Assembly: GCA_913060665.1 (NCBI GenBank)
Contig: CAJXUY010000019.1
Span: forward strand, 1-64,000
DNA length: 64,000 nt
Reading direction: 5' to 3'
DNA from: an uncultured Oleiphilaceae bacterium
GTDB taxonomy: Bacteria; Pseudomonadota; Gammaproteobacteria; Pseudomonadales; Oleiphilaceae
Position numbers and translations under genes: made by a program. The notes beneath the pieces are model-generated. The model had not been told where the DNA came from, made no database searches, and worked only from the letters and a program-made list of their open reading frames with translations. Shown piece by piece: positions 18,813 through 27,871 of this stretch (the stretch's first letter is position 1; each line of letters starts with the position of its first letter).

Positions 18813-19210
18813 ATCGTTGAGGCATCTCTGAAAATACGTATGAGTTTAAACGACTCAATTTATAGTATAGCAGCCATTTTATATCGTGAACGGTTAGCGC
18901 TACCTTCTGTCATTGACGATTCCCTCATGTGAAAAAGGCTGCTATCGCGCCAAGGACGTATTCTTCTGGTAACTTATCTAATTGGTTTTACGGATTCGAT
19001 TGAGCGACTTTTCGTCATCAAACGTATTAATACCCGCTTAATAAACCGCTGTTTAAACATTAGTGTGCTGAAATGAATTGTTTTTTTAGCAAAACTCAAA
19101 AAGCCGACTAGAGTTAGAATATAGATAGCGCATAGTGCTAGGGGATCTTATGGCTCTTGAAATCGCATAAAACAGTCTAGGAGTAATTTGGTGAATAACG
19201 GGCTTATAGA
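18813..19210. other. Divergent intergenic region between the CxC protein/MCP pair and the second che operon
   Basis: About 400 bases that should hold promoters in both directions. On the minus strand TATACT/TATAAA sequences near 18858-18868 could be -10 boxes. A perfect 9-bp inverted repeat (18867-18875 and 18937-18945) brackets that area. On the plus strand a short leader ORF precedes the STAS gene. I see no convincing sigma-54 or FliA promoter. Confidence 0.5.
18867..18945. repeat. 9-bp perfect inverted repeat, 61 bases apart
   Basis: ATAGCAGCC (18867-18875) and GGCTGCTAT (18937-18945) are perfect inverse copies. They lie 55-135 bases upstream of the CxC protein start, where a minus-strand promoter would be. 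This could be a two-half-site operator; chance is possible. Confidence 0.4.
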
Positions 19211-19214
19211 ATGA
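19191..19214 (+). promoter_or_regulatory. Seven-codon leader ORF coupled to the STAS gene
   Basis: GTG 19191 opens MNNGLIE and stops at TGA 19212-19214, which overlaps the STAS gene's ATG (19211) as ATGA. AGGAG at 19179-19183 is 7 bases from the GTG but 27 from the ATG. The sequence therefore favours ribosomes loading on the leader and restarting on the STAS gene. Confidence 0.5.
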
Positions 19215-19486
19215 GTGATACGACAGAGTTGGTTCTCGAAAGCAATTGTGGAATAGCACAAGCTGAGGCGCTTAGCACTCAGTTAGAAGAAATATTCCAG
19301 AAAAGTGCTGAAGTTACTATTGATGGCTCTGCAGTAATGCGTATTGATACCGCAGTGTTACAGCTTTTTGGTTCATTTTTTACCGCAATGGAGCAGACCG
19401 GCGTGTCAGTTTCATGGAAGGAACCCTCGGATGTACTCTGTCAGTCTGTAAGCACGCTAGGTTTGAAGGAGCTGCTTAGGCTGTAA
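19211..19486 (+). CDS. STAS-domain protein, first gene of the second che operon
   Basis: This single-domain protein of 91 residues has the STAS (anti-sigma antagonist/MlaB-like) fold pattern: VTIDGSAVMRIDTAVLQLFGSF, where the usual phosphorylatable Ser position reads Thr or Ala (IDTAVLQ). Small STAS proteins often precede cheY and cheA in accessory chemosensory operons of Shewanella, Vibrio and relatives, but their role is not settled. There is no in-frame start upstream of 19211, so that start is fixed, and its own ribosome site is poor (see the leader ORF at 19191). Confidence 0.82.
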   Translation: MSDTTELVLESNCGIAQAEALSTQLEEIFQKSAEVTIDGSAVMRIDTAVLQLFGSFFTAMEQTGVSVSWKEPSDVLCQSVSTLGLKELLRL

Positions 19487-19558
19487 GTGTAAAATAATTA
19501 TATGGTTTGAAGTGAATATTGTTTGTAATTTGATTAACCAGAAAATATGGAGTCACAA

Positions 19559-19921
19559 ATGGCAAGAATTTTGGCTGTAGATGATTCAGCATCAATGCGC
19601 CAAATGGTGAGCTTTACTCTCAAAGGAGCCGGGCATGATGTTGTTGAAGCTGCAGATGGGAAGCAAGCGCTGGACAAAGCAAAAGGGACTCAAGTAGATC
19701 TGGTTCTCTCCGACGTAAATATGCCAGTAATGGATGGGTTGGCCTTAGTTAAAGAGTTGAGGGCATTACCTAATTATAAGTTTACTCCGATCCTAATGCT
19801 TACCACTGAGTCGACAGGTGACAAGAAGATGGAGGGTAAGCAAGCCGGTGCAACGGGTTGGTTGGTTAAGCCTTTTAACCCCGACCAATTGTTAGCAACG
19901 ATCAAGAAAGTGTTGGGCTGA
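19559..19921 (+). CDS. cheY: CheY-like response regulator, second chemosensory system
   Basis: This is a 120-residue stand-alone receiver with the acidic pocket (AVDDS), the phospho-acceptor Asp in LVLSDVNMPVMDG, Thr in MLTTES and Lys in LVKPFNPDQL. It should be the phospho-output of the CheA encoded next. It differs from the flagellar CheY at 41380, which has the TDWNMPG version. ATG 19559 has GGAG at 19549-19552 with good spacing, so the ATG at 19547 is not used. Confidence 0.92.
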   Translation: MARILAVDDSASMRQMVSFTLKGAGHDVVEAADGKQALDKAKGTQVDLVLSDVNMPVMDGLALVKELRALPNYKFTPILMLTTESTGDKKMEGKQAGATGWLVKPFNPDQLLATIKKVLG

Positions 19922-19995
19922 ACTGCTGTATGACGAAGCGGACAGTCATCATTTGATATTACTATTAACATTAAAATAAGTGTTGGATCAGGCCG

Positions 19996-22164
19996 ATGAG
20001 TATTGATCTTAGTCAGTTTCACCAAGTGTTTTTCGAAGAGAGTTATGAAGGGCTTGATGCTATGGAGTCTGCGCTGCTTAACCTGCAGCCAGATAACGTA
20101 GATTCGGAAACGATTAACGAAATTTTTCGGGCGGCTCACTCAATAAAAGGGGGCAGTGGAACATTTGGGTTTACTGATGTTGCCAGCTTTACCCATGTTG
20201 TTGAGACCTTGCTTGATGAGATTCGTAGTGAGACTCGCACTATTACCTCTGAAACGGTAGACCTGTTTTTGAGGTCGGTTGACTGTATCCGCAGAATGAT
20301 TCAGCAGCATGATGCTGGGGAGCCTTGCGATATACCTGAAGCAAGTGAACTAAAGGCATTATTCGAAGCTATCTTATCTGGAGATGAGCCTTCTGAGACT
20401 GACGTAATCGCGGCTGTTGATCCTGAGGCAAAGGCGGCAGAGGTTCAGCCTGAGAACGCTTCTCAAAAAGGGTGGCGCATCTATTTTAAGCCCGAAATCG
20501 ATGTGCTTCGAACGGGCAACGACCCGTTAAGAATGTTTAGAGAGCTTGAGTCATTGGGATCTCTCAGTGTCACGGCGGATGTTTCAGAGTTACCGCTTAT
20601 TAGCTCGATAGACCCTGAAGCTTGTTATCTTGCATGGTCGTTAGAGCTAAGTGCGGATGTGCCTAAATCTGCTGTCGAAGAAGTGTTTGAATGGGTGGTT
20701 GATGAAAGTGATTTGACCATAACGCCCCTATCTGAAAGTAACCTTTCTTCCGCCGAAAACACTGCTAGTGACGCAGTTTCAGAAAATGCTTCAGGCCCAG
20801 TTGTTGATTCTGTAATCGACGCCGAGCCTGATAATAACGAGGAGCAACAGAATAGCCCCATTGCGGGACCTGCTCCGACGGAATCGCCTAAGCCTGTTGC
20901 TGCAAAACCCACCGCGACGGTTTCTGATAAAAAAGATAAATCCAAAGTAGAAGTTTCTTCGATTCGAGTGGGTATTGATAAGGTTGATGACTTGATCAAT
21001 ATGGTAGGGGAGCTTGTGATAACTCAGTCCATGTTGGGAGAGTTAGGACTTGACTTCACCATAGAAAGCCTCCCTAGGTTGTTAGAAGGAATAGAGCAGC
21101 TTAGTCAAAATACGCGAGAGCTTCAGGAAAGTGTGATGCGTATTCGAATGCTGCCTATTAGTTTTACCTTTAGTCGATTTCCTCGGTTGGTTCATGACTT
21201 GAGCCGGACAATGGGTAAAAAGATTGAGTTGAAGCTATTGGGTGAGCAAACCGAACTTGATAAAACGGTAATGGAAAGAATTGGTGATCCGCTTGTTCAT
21301 TTGGTTCGTAATTCACTCGACCACGGGATCGAAACACCAGAACAACGTATTAATGCCGGAAAGCCCGAAACCGGTACTATTACACTAAATGCCTTTCATC
21401 AGAGCGGCAATATTGTTATTCAGATTATTGATGATGGTGCGGGTCTTAATAAGCCCAGAATTCTTGAAAAAGCGCAGCAAAATGGCCTTGTCGCTGAAGG
21501 TGATATGCTGTCAGATGATCAAATTCACGACCTCATTTTTAGGCCCGGATTTTCTACGGCTGATCAAATATCTGATATCTCTGGCAGAGGTGTTGGTATG
21601 GATGTGGTTCGTCGAAATATTAATGAACTCAACGGGTCGGTAGAGGTTGAATCGAGCGAAGGTGAAGGAAGTGTATTCACTATTCGCCTGCCTCTTACAT
21701 TGGCTATCCTCGACGGCCAGTTGATCCGAGTGGGTAAACACATCTATATACTGCCGCTTATTTCAATCGTTGAGTCGATTCAGTCATTTCAGGGAATGTT
21801 GCACCGGGTGGTCGGCGGCTGTGACCTACTGCGTTTGCGTGATGAATACGTACCCATTATTCAGCTTTCATCAATCTTTAATATTGCGTCAGATGCAAAA
21901 GACATGGATGACGGTTTGTTGGTGGTCGTAGAGGGCGACAATATGAAGGTGGCCATTCTTATTGACGATCTGGAAGCACAACAACAGGTGGTCATCAAAA
22001 GCCTGGAAGAAAACTATAAAAAGGTTGATGGTGTTTCTGGTGCGACCATTCTGGGTGATGGGACGGTGTCTCTAATTCTGGATATTGCAGGTTTGATAAA
22101 GCTTGCCGGTGTGCAGCGATATGAATACAAAGCAGTGAGTAGCGGTGATGACTGTGCCGCATGA
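19996..22164 (+). CDS. cheA: CheA histidine kinase, second chemosensory system
   Basis: This 722-residue kinase is the core of a second chemosensory array. Domain order is P1 with H48 (RAAHSIKGG), a regulator-binding region at about residues 153-245 starting GWRIYFKPEIDVLRTGNDP, an acidic Ser/Pro linker (about 250-315), P3 dimerisation and P4 ATPase domains (HLVRNSLDHGIE; DDGAGL; GRGVGMDVV), and the CheW-like P5 domain (about 570-715). Its P2-like region differs from that of the flagellar CheA at 42581, which suggests separate CheY partners. It lies between its own cheY and cheW. Confidence 0.95.
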   Translation: MSIDLSQFHQVFFEESYEGLDAMESALLNLQPDNVDSETINEIFRAAHSIKGGSGTFGFTDVASFTHVVETLLDEIRSETRTITSETVDLFLRSVDCIRRMIQQHDAGEPCDIPEASELKALFEAILSGDEPSETDVIAAVDPEAKAAEVQPENASQKGWRIYFKPEIDVLRTGNDPLRMFRELESLGSLSVTADVSELPLISSIDPEACYLAWSLELSADVPKSAVEEVFEWVVDESDLTITPLSESNLSSAENTASDAVSENASGPVVDSVIDAEPDNNEEQQNSPIAGPAPTESPKPVAAKPTATVSDKKDKSKVEVSSIRVGIDKVDDLINMVGELVITQSMLGELGLDFTIESLPRLLEGIEQLSQNTRELQESVMRIRMLPISFTFSRFPRLVHDLSRTMGKKIELKLLGEQTELDKTVMERIGDPLVHLVRNSLDHGIETPEQRINAGKPETGTITLNAFHQSGNIVIQIIDDGAGLNKPRILEKAQQNGLVAEGDMLSDDQIHDLIFRPGFSTADQISDISGRGVGMDVVRRNINELNGSVEVESSEGEGSVFTIRLPLTLAILDGQLIRVGKHIYILPLISIVESIQSFQGMLHRVVGGCDLLRLRDEYVPIIQLSSIFNIASDAKDMDDGLLVVVEGDNMKVAILIDDLEAQQQVVIKSLEENYKKVDGVSGATILGDGTVSLILDIAGLIKLAGVQRYEYKAVSSGDDCAA

Positions 22165-22214
22165 TGATCGTTTGAAGAAACCGCTAAAAATAGCATTGGT
22201 TAGGTGCGAATTGA

Positions 22215-22766
22215 ATGGCTGAAAAACAAAATGATAACGTTACTATAGACAGTATCAATGATGATATTAGCGATGCTATAGCCCATGAGCCTTCTGAGCA
22301 ATACCTAACCTTTTTTATCGATAACGAAGAGTATGGTGTTGATATTCTTTCGGTGCAGGAGATACGAGGCTGGGAGCCAGCGACTGAAATCCCCAACGCA
22401 CCCGCCTACTTAAAAGGGGTTATCAATCTTCGGGGAACGGTGGTGCCGATTACCGATCTTCGCCTTCGTTTTGGCATTAATCAATTCGAATATAGTCCAG
22501 TGACGGTGGTTATTGTAGTTAAAGTTAAAGCTGGAAATAGCGAAAAAATCATGGGGGTTGTGGTGGACGCGGTATCTGATGTGAGTAATTTCTCGAAAGC
22601 AGATATACATCCCGCTCCGGAATTAGCCGAGAACAAAAATACGGCGTTTGTTAAAGGGTTGGGTAGTAGTGAGAGTAAAATGGTGATACTGCTTGATATT
22701 AATAAACTCTTAAGTGCTCCTGATGACGTTGATCTAAGTGAAATGAGTCGGGCGCTCGCTAAGTAA
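22215..22766 (+). CDS. cheW: CheW coupling protein, second chemosensory system
   Basis: CheW bridges receptors and CheA. The 183-residue protein has a 25-residue acidic N-terminus and then a full CheW domain (FFIDNEEYGVDILSVQEI, then APAYLKGVINLRGTVVPI). A Gly-rich ending, FVKGLGSSESKMVILLDI, completes it. It follows cheA by 50 bases. Two other CheW-domain proteins in the window (49238, 50596) belong to the flagellar system. Confidence 0.94.
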   Translation: MAEKQNDNVTIDSINDDISDAIAHEPSEQYLTFFIDNEEYGVDILSVQEIRGWEPATEIPNAPAYLKGVINLRGTVVPITDLRLRFGINQFEYSPVTVVIVVKVKAGNSEKIMGVVVDAVSDVSNFSKADIHPAPELAENKNTAFVKGLGSSESKMVILLDINKLLSAPDDVDLSEMSRALAK

Positions 22767-22824
22767 CGGTTTCAATTGGCGCGTGTAACAAAAATAGACC
22801 AGACTTAATAAGATCGAGAGTATT

Positions 22825-23712
22825 TTGACTAACGTGATAGACACTACCAAAAAAACAGATATTAATAATTCGTCGAGACGGCCGACAGAAGCGCGTGAGT
22901 TTCCAATGACCGCTGCAAACTTTGAGGTCATTAGCGAGCTAGCGCATAACTATACGGGGATTGTTTTAGGTGCCCATAAGCGAGATATGGTTTATGGGCG
23001 ATTAGCTCGGCGAACACGCGCGCTAGGCATAGTGGATTTCGACCAGTATTGTGAGTTGATTTCCGCCCCGTCATCTCCCGAAATTAGTTTTTTTATTAAT
23101 GCTATAACCACAAACCTCACTTCGTTCTTTCGTGAGTCTCATCACTTCGATTACTTACGAGAGATTGTACTCCCAGATATTCAGCGTAAGAATAATCATA
23201 ATAAACGCTTGAGAGTTTGGTCTGCTGGTTGTTCAACCGGAGAAGAGCCATATAGTCTTTCCATTACCATCAATGAGGTGATGGATATGGCTCGGTGGGA
23301 CTGTAAGATTTTGGCTACCGATCTTGACTCAAATGTTCTAAATCATGGCCTAGAAGGCGTTTATGATATAGCGAGAATTGACACCTTAACGGAGCAGAGC
23401 CGAAAAAAATGGTTCTACAAAGATAGTCATAACCCTGAGATTGTTAAAGTTAAGCCAACGCTTCAGCAGTGTCTGCACTTCAAACGCCTTAATTTATTAG
23501 AAGGCTGGCCTATGAAAGGGTCGTTCGACATTATATTTTGTCGTAATGTTGTGATTTATTTTAATAAGGATACTCAGCGAGAGTTGTTCGATCGCTATGC
23601 CGATATTCTGGCTGACGGTGGGTATCTTTTTATCGGGCATTCTGAATCGTTGCATAAGGTCACTGATCGTTTCGAATCATTAGGGAAAACTGTTTACCGA
23701 AAAATTAAATAA
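22825..23712 (+). CDS. cheR: CheR receptor methyltransferase
   Basis: CheR methylates glutamates of chemoreceptors with S-adenosylmethionine. The all-helical N-terminal domain (ISELAHNYTGIVLGAHKRDM) precedes the SAM-binding domain with RVWSAGCSTGEEPYSL, LATDLDSNVL and IIFCRNVVIYF. The ORF opens at a TTG (22825). An ATG at 22906 (MTAANFEVI), which would shorten it by 27 residues, is also plausible and gives the more typical 268-residue length. No other cheR lies in the window, so this one may serve both arrays. Confidence 0.93.
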   Translation: MTNVIDTTKKTDINNSSRRPTEAREFPMTAANFEVISELAHNYTGIVLGAHKRDMVYGRLARRTRALGIVDFDQYCELISAPSSPEISFFINAITTNLTSFFRESHHFDYLREIVLPDIQRKNNHNKRLRVWSAGCSTGEEPYSLSITINEVMDMARWDCKILATDLDSNVLNHGLEGVYDIARIDTLTEQSRKKWFYKDSHNPEIVKVKPTLQQCLHFKRLNLLEGWPMKGSFDIIFCRNVVIYFNKDTQRELFDRYADILADGGYLFIGHSESLHKVTDRFESLGKTVYRKIK

Positions 23713-23756
23713 TGTTTGTTATGACAAACACATAGTCAAGAATCATTAGGTTAGTA

Positions 23757-24401
23757 ATGACGAGCATGAATAACAGAGTTCAGATACCTGGGGCCCTGCC
23801 TGGCTTTGAACATATCAACAGGTACTGGGATAAACGGATGAACTTGGCTGCTGCCAAAATTATGCCGGGAGAGTTCTATGTCAGCCTACATGGCGAGATG
23901 ATAGTGACGGTATTGGGATCTTGTGTCTCGGCGTGTATTAGGGACCGAGTGCATGGAATAGGCGGTATGAATCACTTTATGTTACCGGTTCAGGGTGAGC
24001 ACTCATCCGCACAGTGGGGATCTAGTGATATTAGTTCTGCCTCTCGTTATGGTAACTGGGCAATGGAATTTCTCATCAATGAAATCCTTAAGGCGGGAGG
24101 TGAGCGTAAAAATCTCGAAATAAAGGTATTTGGTGGGGGGAATGTTTTATCAAACATGACCAGTATTGGTTCGCGTAATATTGAGTTTGTTAAAACCTAT
24201 TTGGCCGATGAAGGGTTACAAATTGTGGCATCAGATGTGGGGGATCAATTCCCGAGAAAGGTACTTTATTTTCCAGACACTGGCGCCGTCAAAGTTCGAA
24301 AGCTGAAACAAACCAGAAATGATACGGTTATACAGCGTGAGAAAGCCTATATTGAAGATATTAATAAACAGCCTAAGTCGGGTGAAATTGAATTGTTTTA
24401 A
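23757..24401 (+). CDS. cheD: CheD receptor deamidase
   Basis: CheD deamidates glutamines of chemoreceptors. The catalytic Cys lies in LGSCVSACI, and the active-site His follows in GGMNHFMLP; both are in the expected order and spacing. The protein is 214 residues. It lies between cheR and cheB. There is no cheC in the window, the phosphatase that partners CheD in many other bacteria. Confidence 0.94.
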   Translation: MTSMNNRVQIPGALPGFEHINRYWDKRMNLAAAKIMPGEFYVSLHGEMIVTVLGSCVSACIRDRVHGIGGMNHFMLPVQGEHSSAQWGSSDISSASRYGNWAMEFLINEILKAGGERKNLEIKVFGGGNVLSNMTSIGSRNIEFVKTYLADEGLQIVASDVGDQFPRKVLYFPDTGAVKVRKLKQTRNDTVIQREKAYIEDINKQPKSGEIELF

Positions 24402-24461
24402 TGATTGGCGTTACGCTGTTACGGGTTGTTTGGCGTCTGATCGTTTAGTTGGAGGTAGTCG

Positions 24462-25517
24462 GTGAGTAAAGTAAAAGTGTTGATTGTTGATGACTCACAA
24501 CTGATTCGTCAACTATTGAGTCAGATTATTAATTCTGCCGATGATATGGAAGTGGTCGGTGTAGCGGTAGATCCTTATGACGCCCGTGACAAAATTAAGC
24601 AGCTTAACCCTGATGTATTAACGTTGGATATTGAAATGCCAAAAATGGACGGTATATCATTTCTTCGAAATCTGATGAAACTGCGACCGATGCCTGTGGT
24701 GATGATATCAACGTTAACTGAAAAAGGGGCTCCTGCGACCCTAGAGGCATTAGACTTGGGTGCCGTAGATTATCTGCCAAAGCCTAAGACTGATCAAATA
24801 CATGGTTTACAGGAATACGCGCTAGATATTATTGAGAAAGTAAGAGTGGCAGCATCAGCTAACATATACACATTAGAAAGAATGCAAAACGCGCGGGCTA
24901 ATATTCCTATTGCTCGCGAAAAGGCAGCCCCCTACGGTTTTACCCCAGGGCGTATTATCGCCATAGGGGCATCTACCGGTGGTACTGAGGCTATTAAAGA
25001 GGTGTTGCTGGGAATGCCCGTTAATTGTCCTCCTCTTGTATTGTCACAGCATATACCCCCTGTCTTTAGTGCTACGTATGCTGACCGAATGAATCGCCTC
25101 TGCGATATTTCAGTCTTTGAAGCTAAAGATGATATGAAACTTGAGAGTGGCTGTGCTTATTTGGCACCAGGAGACTACCATCTCAAAATAGTTAAAAAGG
25201 GGAGCGCTTATTACACTCAGTTAGATCAGTCGGAGCCAGTAAATAGGCATCGCCCAGCAGTAGATGTGATGTTTGATTCTGTACTGGGTTCTGCCGCGAC
25301 CAAGGCAGTTGGTATTTTACTGACGGGTATGGGTAAGGATGGTGCTGATGGGCTTTTGAGAATGAGAGAAGCAGGGTGTAATACCATTGTGCAAGATCAA
25401 GAGACGAGTGTCGTCTGGGGTATGCCCAGAGCCGCAGTTGCTATTGGAGCCGCAGTGGATGTATTGCCATTAGAAAAAATCTTCTCTAAAGCTCTGAGTT
25501 ACTGCAGTAATCGTTAA
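24462..25517 (+). CDS. cheB: CheB methylesterase, second chemosensory system
   Basis: CheB removes methyl groups from receptors once phosphorylated by CheA. The receiver domain has D56 (LDIEMPKMDG), followed by a linker and a C-terminal esterase with the catalytic Ser171 in GASTGGT, His in LSQHIPP and Asp in LTGMGKDGADG. The GTG start at 24462 has a strong GGAGG. It ends the STAS-cheYAWRDB operon. At 351 residues it is more compact than the flagellar CheB at 44933. Confidence 0.95.
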   Translation: MSKVKVLIVDDSQLIRQLLSQIINSADDMEVVGVAVDPYDARDKIKQLNPDVLTLDIEMPKMDGISFLRNLMKLRPMPVVMISTLTEKGAPATLEALDLGAVDYLPKPKTDQIHGLQEYALDIIEKVRVAASANIYTLERMQNARANIPIAREKAAPYGFTPGRIIAIGASTGGTEAIKEVLLGMPVNCPPLVLSQHIPPVFSATYADRMNRLCDISVFEAKDDMKLESGCAYLAPGDYHLKIVKKGSAYYTQLDQSEPVNRHRPAVDVMFDSVLGSAATKAVGILLTGMGKDGADGLLRMREAGCNTIVQDQETSVVWGMPRAAVAIGAAVDVLPLEKIFSKALSYCSNR

Positions 25518-25720
25518 TTTTTCATTTAGATACAATATATAATTTACCTTTTTTGTATTTAGTGTTTATTATTTCTCTTAGTTATTGATTTTTTAAAGGT
25601 TAGTTTGAATTATTAATATTGGTGGTTTTGTTATTCTGGTGTAGCAAATTAACGAAAATTTCAGTATAAACGGTTTTTCATTGCTGCATTGAAGCAGCGC
25701 TTTATTGATCAGGGGGCGAG

Positions 25721-26023
25721 ATGTCTATTACAACGAGCAAGTCAGCGGACGGTAGTGTATTGACTATAAGGATTCAGGGTCGTTTTGACTTTAGTTCGCA
25801 CCAGGAGTTTAGGGACTCTTACGAAAACAATGATAGTGTTAAAGAGTATCTTATTGATATGAAAGATACGACCTATCTAGACAGCTCAGCGCTGGGTATG
25901 TTGCTATTGTTAAGAGATTTTGCAGGTGGTGACCATGCAAATGTATCGATTAGTAACTGTAATAGTGATGTGAAGAAAATCCTGACGATTTCAAACTTCG
26001 AGCAATTATTCGTTATTCAGTAG
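25721..26023 (+). CDS. hsbA: HsbA-like anti-sigma factor antagonist
   Basis: This 100-residue STAS protein keeps the phospho-acceptor Ser56 in TTYLDSSALGMLLLL, the same number as in P. aeruginosa HsbA. There HsbA is phosphorylated or dephosphorylated by HsbR, binds FlgM when unphosphorylated to favour swimming, and otherwise binds the diguanylate cyclase HsbD to favour biofilm. A strong ribosome site, AGGGGGCGAG, precedes the ATG. It heads the hsbA-hsbR-hptB set, the same position relative to fliK as in Pseudomonas putida. No hsbD or flgM is in the window. Confidence 0.88.
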   Translation: MSITTSKSADGSVLTIRIQGRFDFSSHQEFRDSYENNDSVKEYLIDMKDTTYLDSSALGMLLLLRDFAGGDHANVSISNCNSDVKKILTISNFEQLFVIQ

Positions 26024-26068
26024 GAAGACCTGGCGAATACATTAATAAAGGCTTCTATAGGGGGGCTG

Positions 26069-27778
26069 ATGGACTCAGAACCGCTTAAAATTCTGATTGC
26101 GGATGATAACGACTCAGATCGTATGATCTTACAGGCTATTGTGCGCAAGCAGGGTCATGAAGTGGTGACCGCCAGAGATGGTGTCGATGCAATAGAAAAA
26201 TTTAAAACGACGGTACCTAAAATTGTATTAATGGATGCTCTCATGCCGAGAATGGATGGCTTTGAAGCAGCAAGATTAATCAAACAATTAGCCGGCGAAG
26301 AACTTGTTCCGATTATATTTCTCACCTCGCTTACAGATGCTGAATCATTGGCTAAATGTCTTGATGCGGGCGGTGATGACTTCTTATCTAAGCCTTACAA
26401 CCGTATTATTCTTCAAGCTAAAATAAATGCCTTCAACCGTATGAGGGTTATGCATAGAACGCTGCAATCTCAGCGTGATCAGATTGCCGAAAATAACGAT
26501 CACTTGCTGCAGGAGCAACAAGTAGCCAAAACGGTTTTCGACAATGTGGCTCATCTGGGCTGTCTCAATGCAAAAAACATTAAACACTTACTTTCACCTC
26601 TTTCTGTATTTAACGGTGACGTATTGCTGGCATGTCAAAAGCCGTCTGGCGGCATGCATGTATTTCTAGGTGACTTCACCGGCCACGGACTTCCTGCGGC
26701 TATTGGTGCGATGCCTATAGCTGAGATCTTTTATGGCATGACGAATAAGGGTTTTGCCATGACGGATGTGCTGCGGGAGGTAAACCAAAAGCTAAAACAG
26801 ATATTGCCGGTTGGTTTCTTTTGCTGTGCTTGTATGATTGATATGAGTTTTGCCAGAGGTGATGTTGAAGTCTGGATTGGAGGCCTACCAGAAGCGGTTC
26901 TTTATAGAGCAGATGGAGAACTTATAAAAATACAGTCTAATCATCTTCCATTGGGTGTTTTAGCTGCAAATCGTTTCACGACAGAAACCTATAAATATGA
27001 AATGTCCCCCGGAGATCGGTTCTTTATGTGGTCTGACGGGATTATTGAGGCTCGAAACGTCAATGGAGAGATGTTCGGAGAGGATCGTTTGTATCAGGTT
27101 TATGACGATCAGAAAATATCTTCAAAGTTGTTTTCAAGTATTAAGCAAGAAGTCCATAACTTTATAGGTGAAGGTGAACGGGACGACGACCTGACGATGG
27201 TTGAAGTCGAAATGGTAAGTGAAGATGAGGTGGGTATGGGTAGCGGTGGCCATCTCGCCAAAAGTGCGTTAATTGGGCCGGTTAATTGGGCGTTATGTTA
27301 TGAGTTAAGGGGGCAGACGCTTAAAGACTTTAACCCGCTTCCTCTGTTATTGCATATTATTATGGAAGTACCCGGTTTGCGTTTGTTCAGTGGACAGGTC
27401 TATACCATTTTAGCGGAATTGACTTCAAATGCGCTTGAGCATGGTGTGTTGAGGCTTGACTCCGGGTTAAAGTCATCTCCAGAAGGTTTTACGAAGTACT
27501 ACGCATTGCGAGCTCAGCGTCTGGAACAGCTTGAAAAGCAATGGGTTCGAATTTCAATCGATCACTTGCCAGAAGGGCTAGGTGGGTTATTGAGTATTAA
27601 GGTTGTAGATAGTGGTGATGGGTTTGATTATAGTAACTTTAAGCAAGCGAAAATGAATAATAATCGTTATTCTGGGCGCGGCATACCACTGTTAACCACG
27701 CTTTGTAGGCACTTCGAATACGTCGGTACGGGGAATACCGTAGAAGCTGAGTTTGCCTGGCAGCCAGAAAAGCAATAG
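26069..27778 (+). CDS. hsbR: HsbR-like response regulator with PP2C phosphatase and kinase domains
   Basis: The 569-residue protein has three parts. First is a receiver with D56 (LMDALMPRMDG). Next is a SpoIIE/RsbU-type PP2C phosphatase with metal-binding Asp residues in FLGDFTGHGLPAAIGAMP and FFMWSDGIIEAR. Last is an RsbW-like HATPase at the C-terminus (LTSNALEHGV, GRGIPLL). In Pseudomonas the receiver state, set by HptB, decides whether HsbR acts as phosphatase or kinase on HsbA. It lies 45 bases after hsbA. Confidence 0.9.
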   Translation: MDSEPLKILIADDNDSDRMILQAIVRKQGHEVVTARDGVDAIEKFKTTVPKIVLMDALMPRMDGFEAARLIKQLAGEELVPIIFLTSLTDAESLAKCLDAGGDDFLSKPYNRIILQAKINAFNRMRVMHRTLQSQRDQIAENNDHLLQEQQVAKTVFDNVAHLGCLNAKNIKHLLSPLSVFNGDVLLACQKPSGGMHVFLGDFTGHGLPAAIGAMPIAEIFYGMTNKGFAMTDVLREVNQKLKQILPVGFFCCACMIDMSFARGDVEVWIGGLPEAVLYRADGELIKIQSNHLPLGVLAANRFTTETYKYEMSPGDRFFMWSDGIIEARNVNGEMFGEDRLYQVYDDQKISSKLFSSIKQEVHNFIGEGERDDDLTMVEVEMVSEDEVGMGSGGHLAKSALIGPVNWALCYELRGQTLKDFNPLPLLLHIIMEVPGLRLFSGQVYTILAELTSNALEHGVLRLDSGLKSSPEGFTKYYALRAQRLEQLEKQWVRISIDHLPEGLGGLLSIKVVDSGDGFDYSNFKQAKMNNNRYSGRGIPLLTTLCRHFEYVGTGNTVEAEFAWQPEKQ

Positions 27779-27871
27779 CGTTTTCAATTGAATCCACCTT
27801 ATAGGTGATTGAGGCGTTGTAATTTGATAATGTTAATCCAAATAAACAGGCTACCTAGGATAGGTTGATCT

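Noticed and set aside
19085-19120. FliA (sigma-28) promoter before the STAS gene, from GCCGACTA
   Set aside because: The -10 part is similar to GCCGATAA, but no TAAA-type -35 lies at the right distance.
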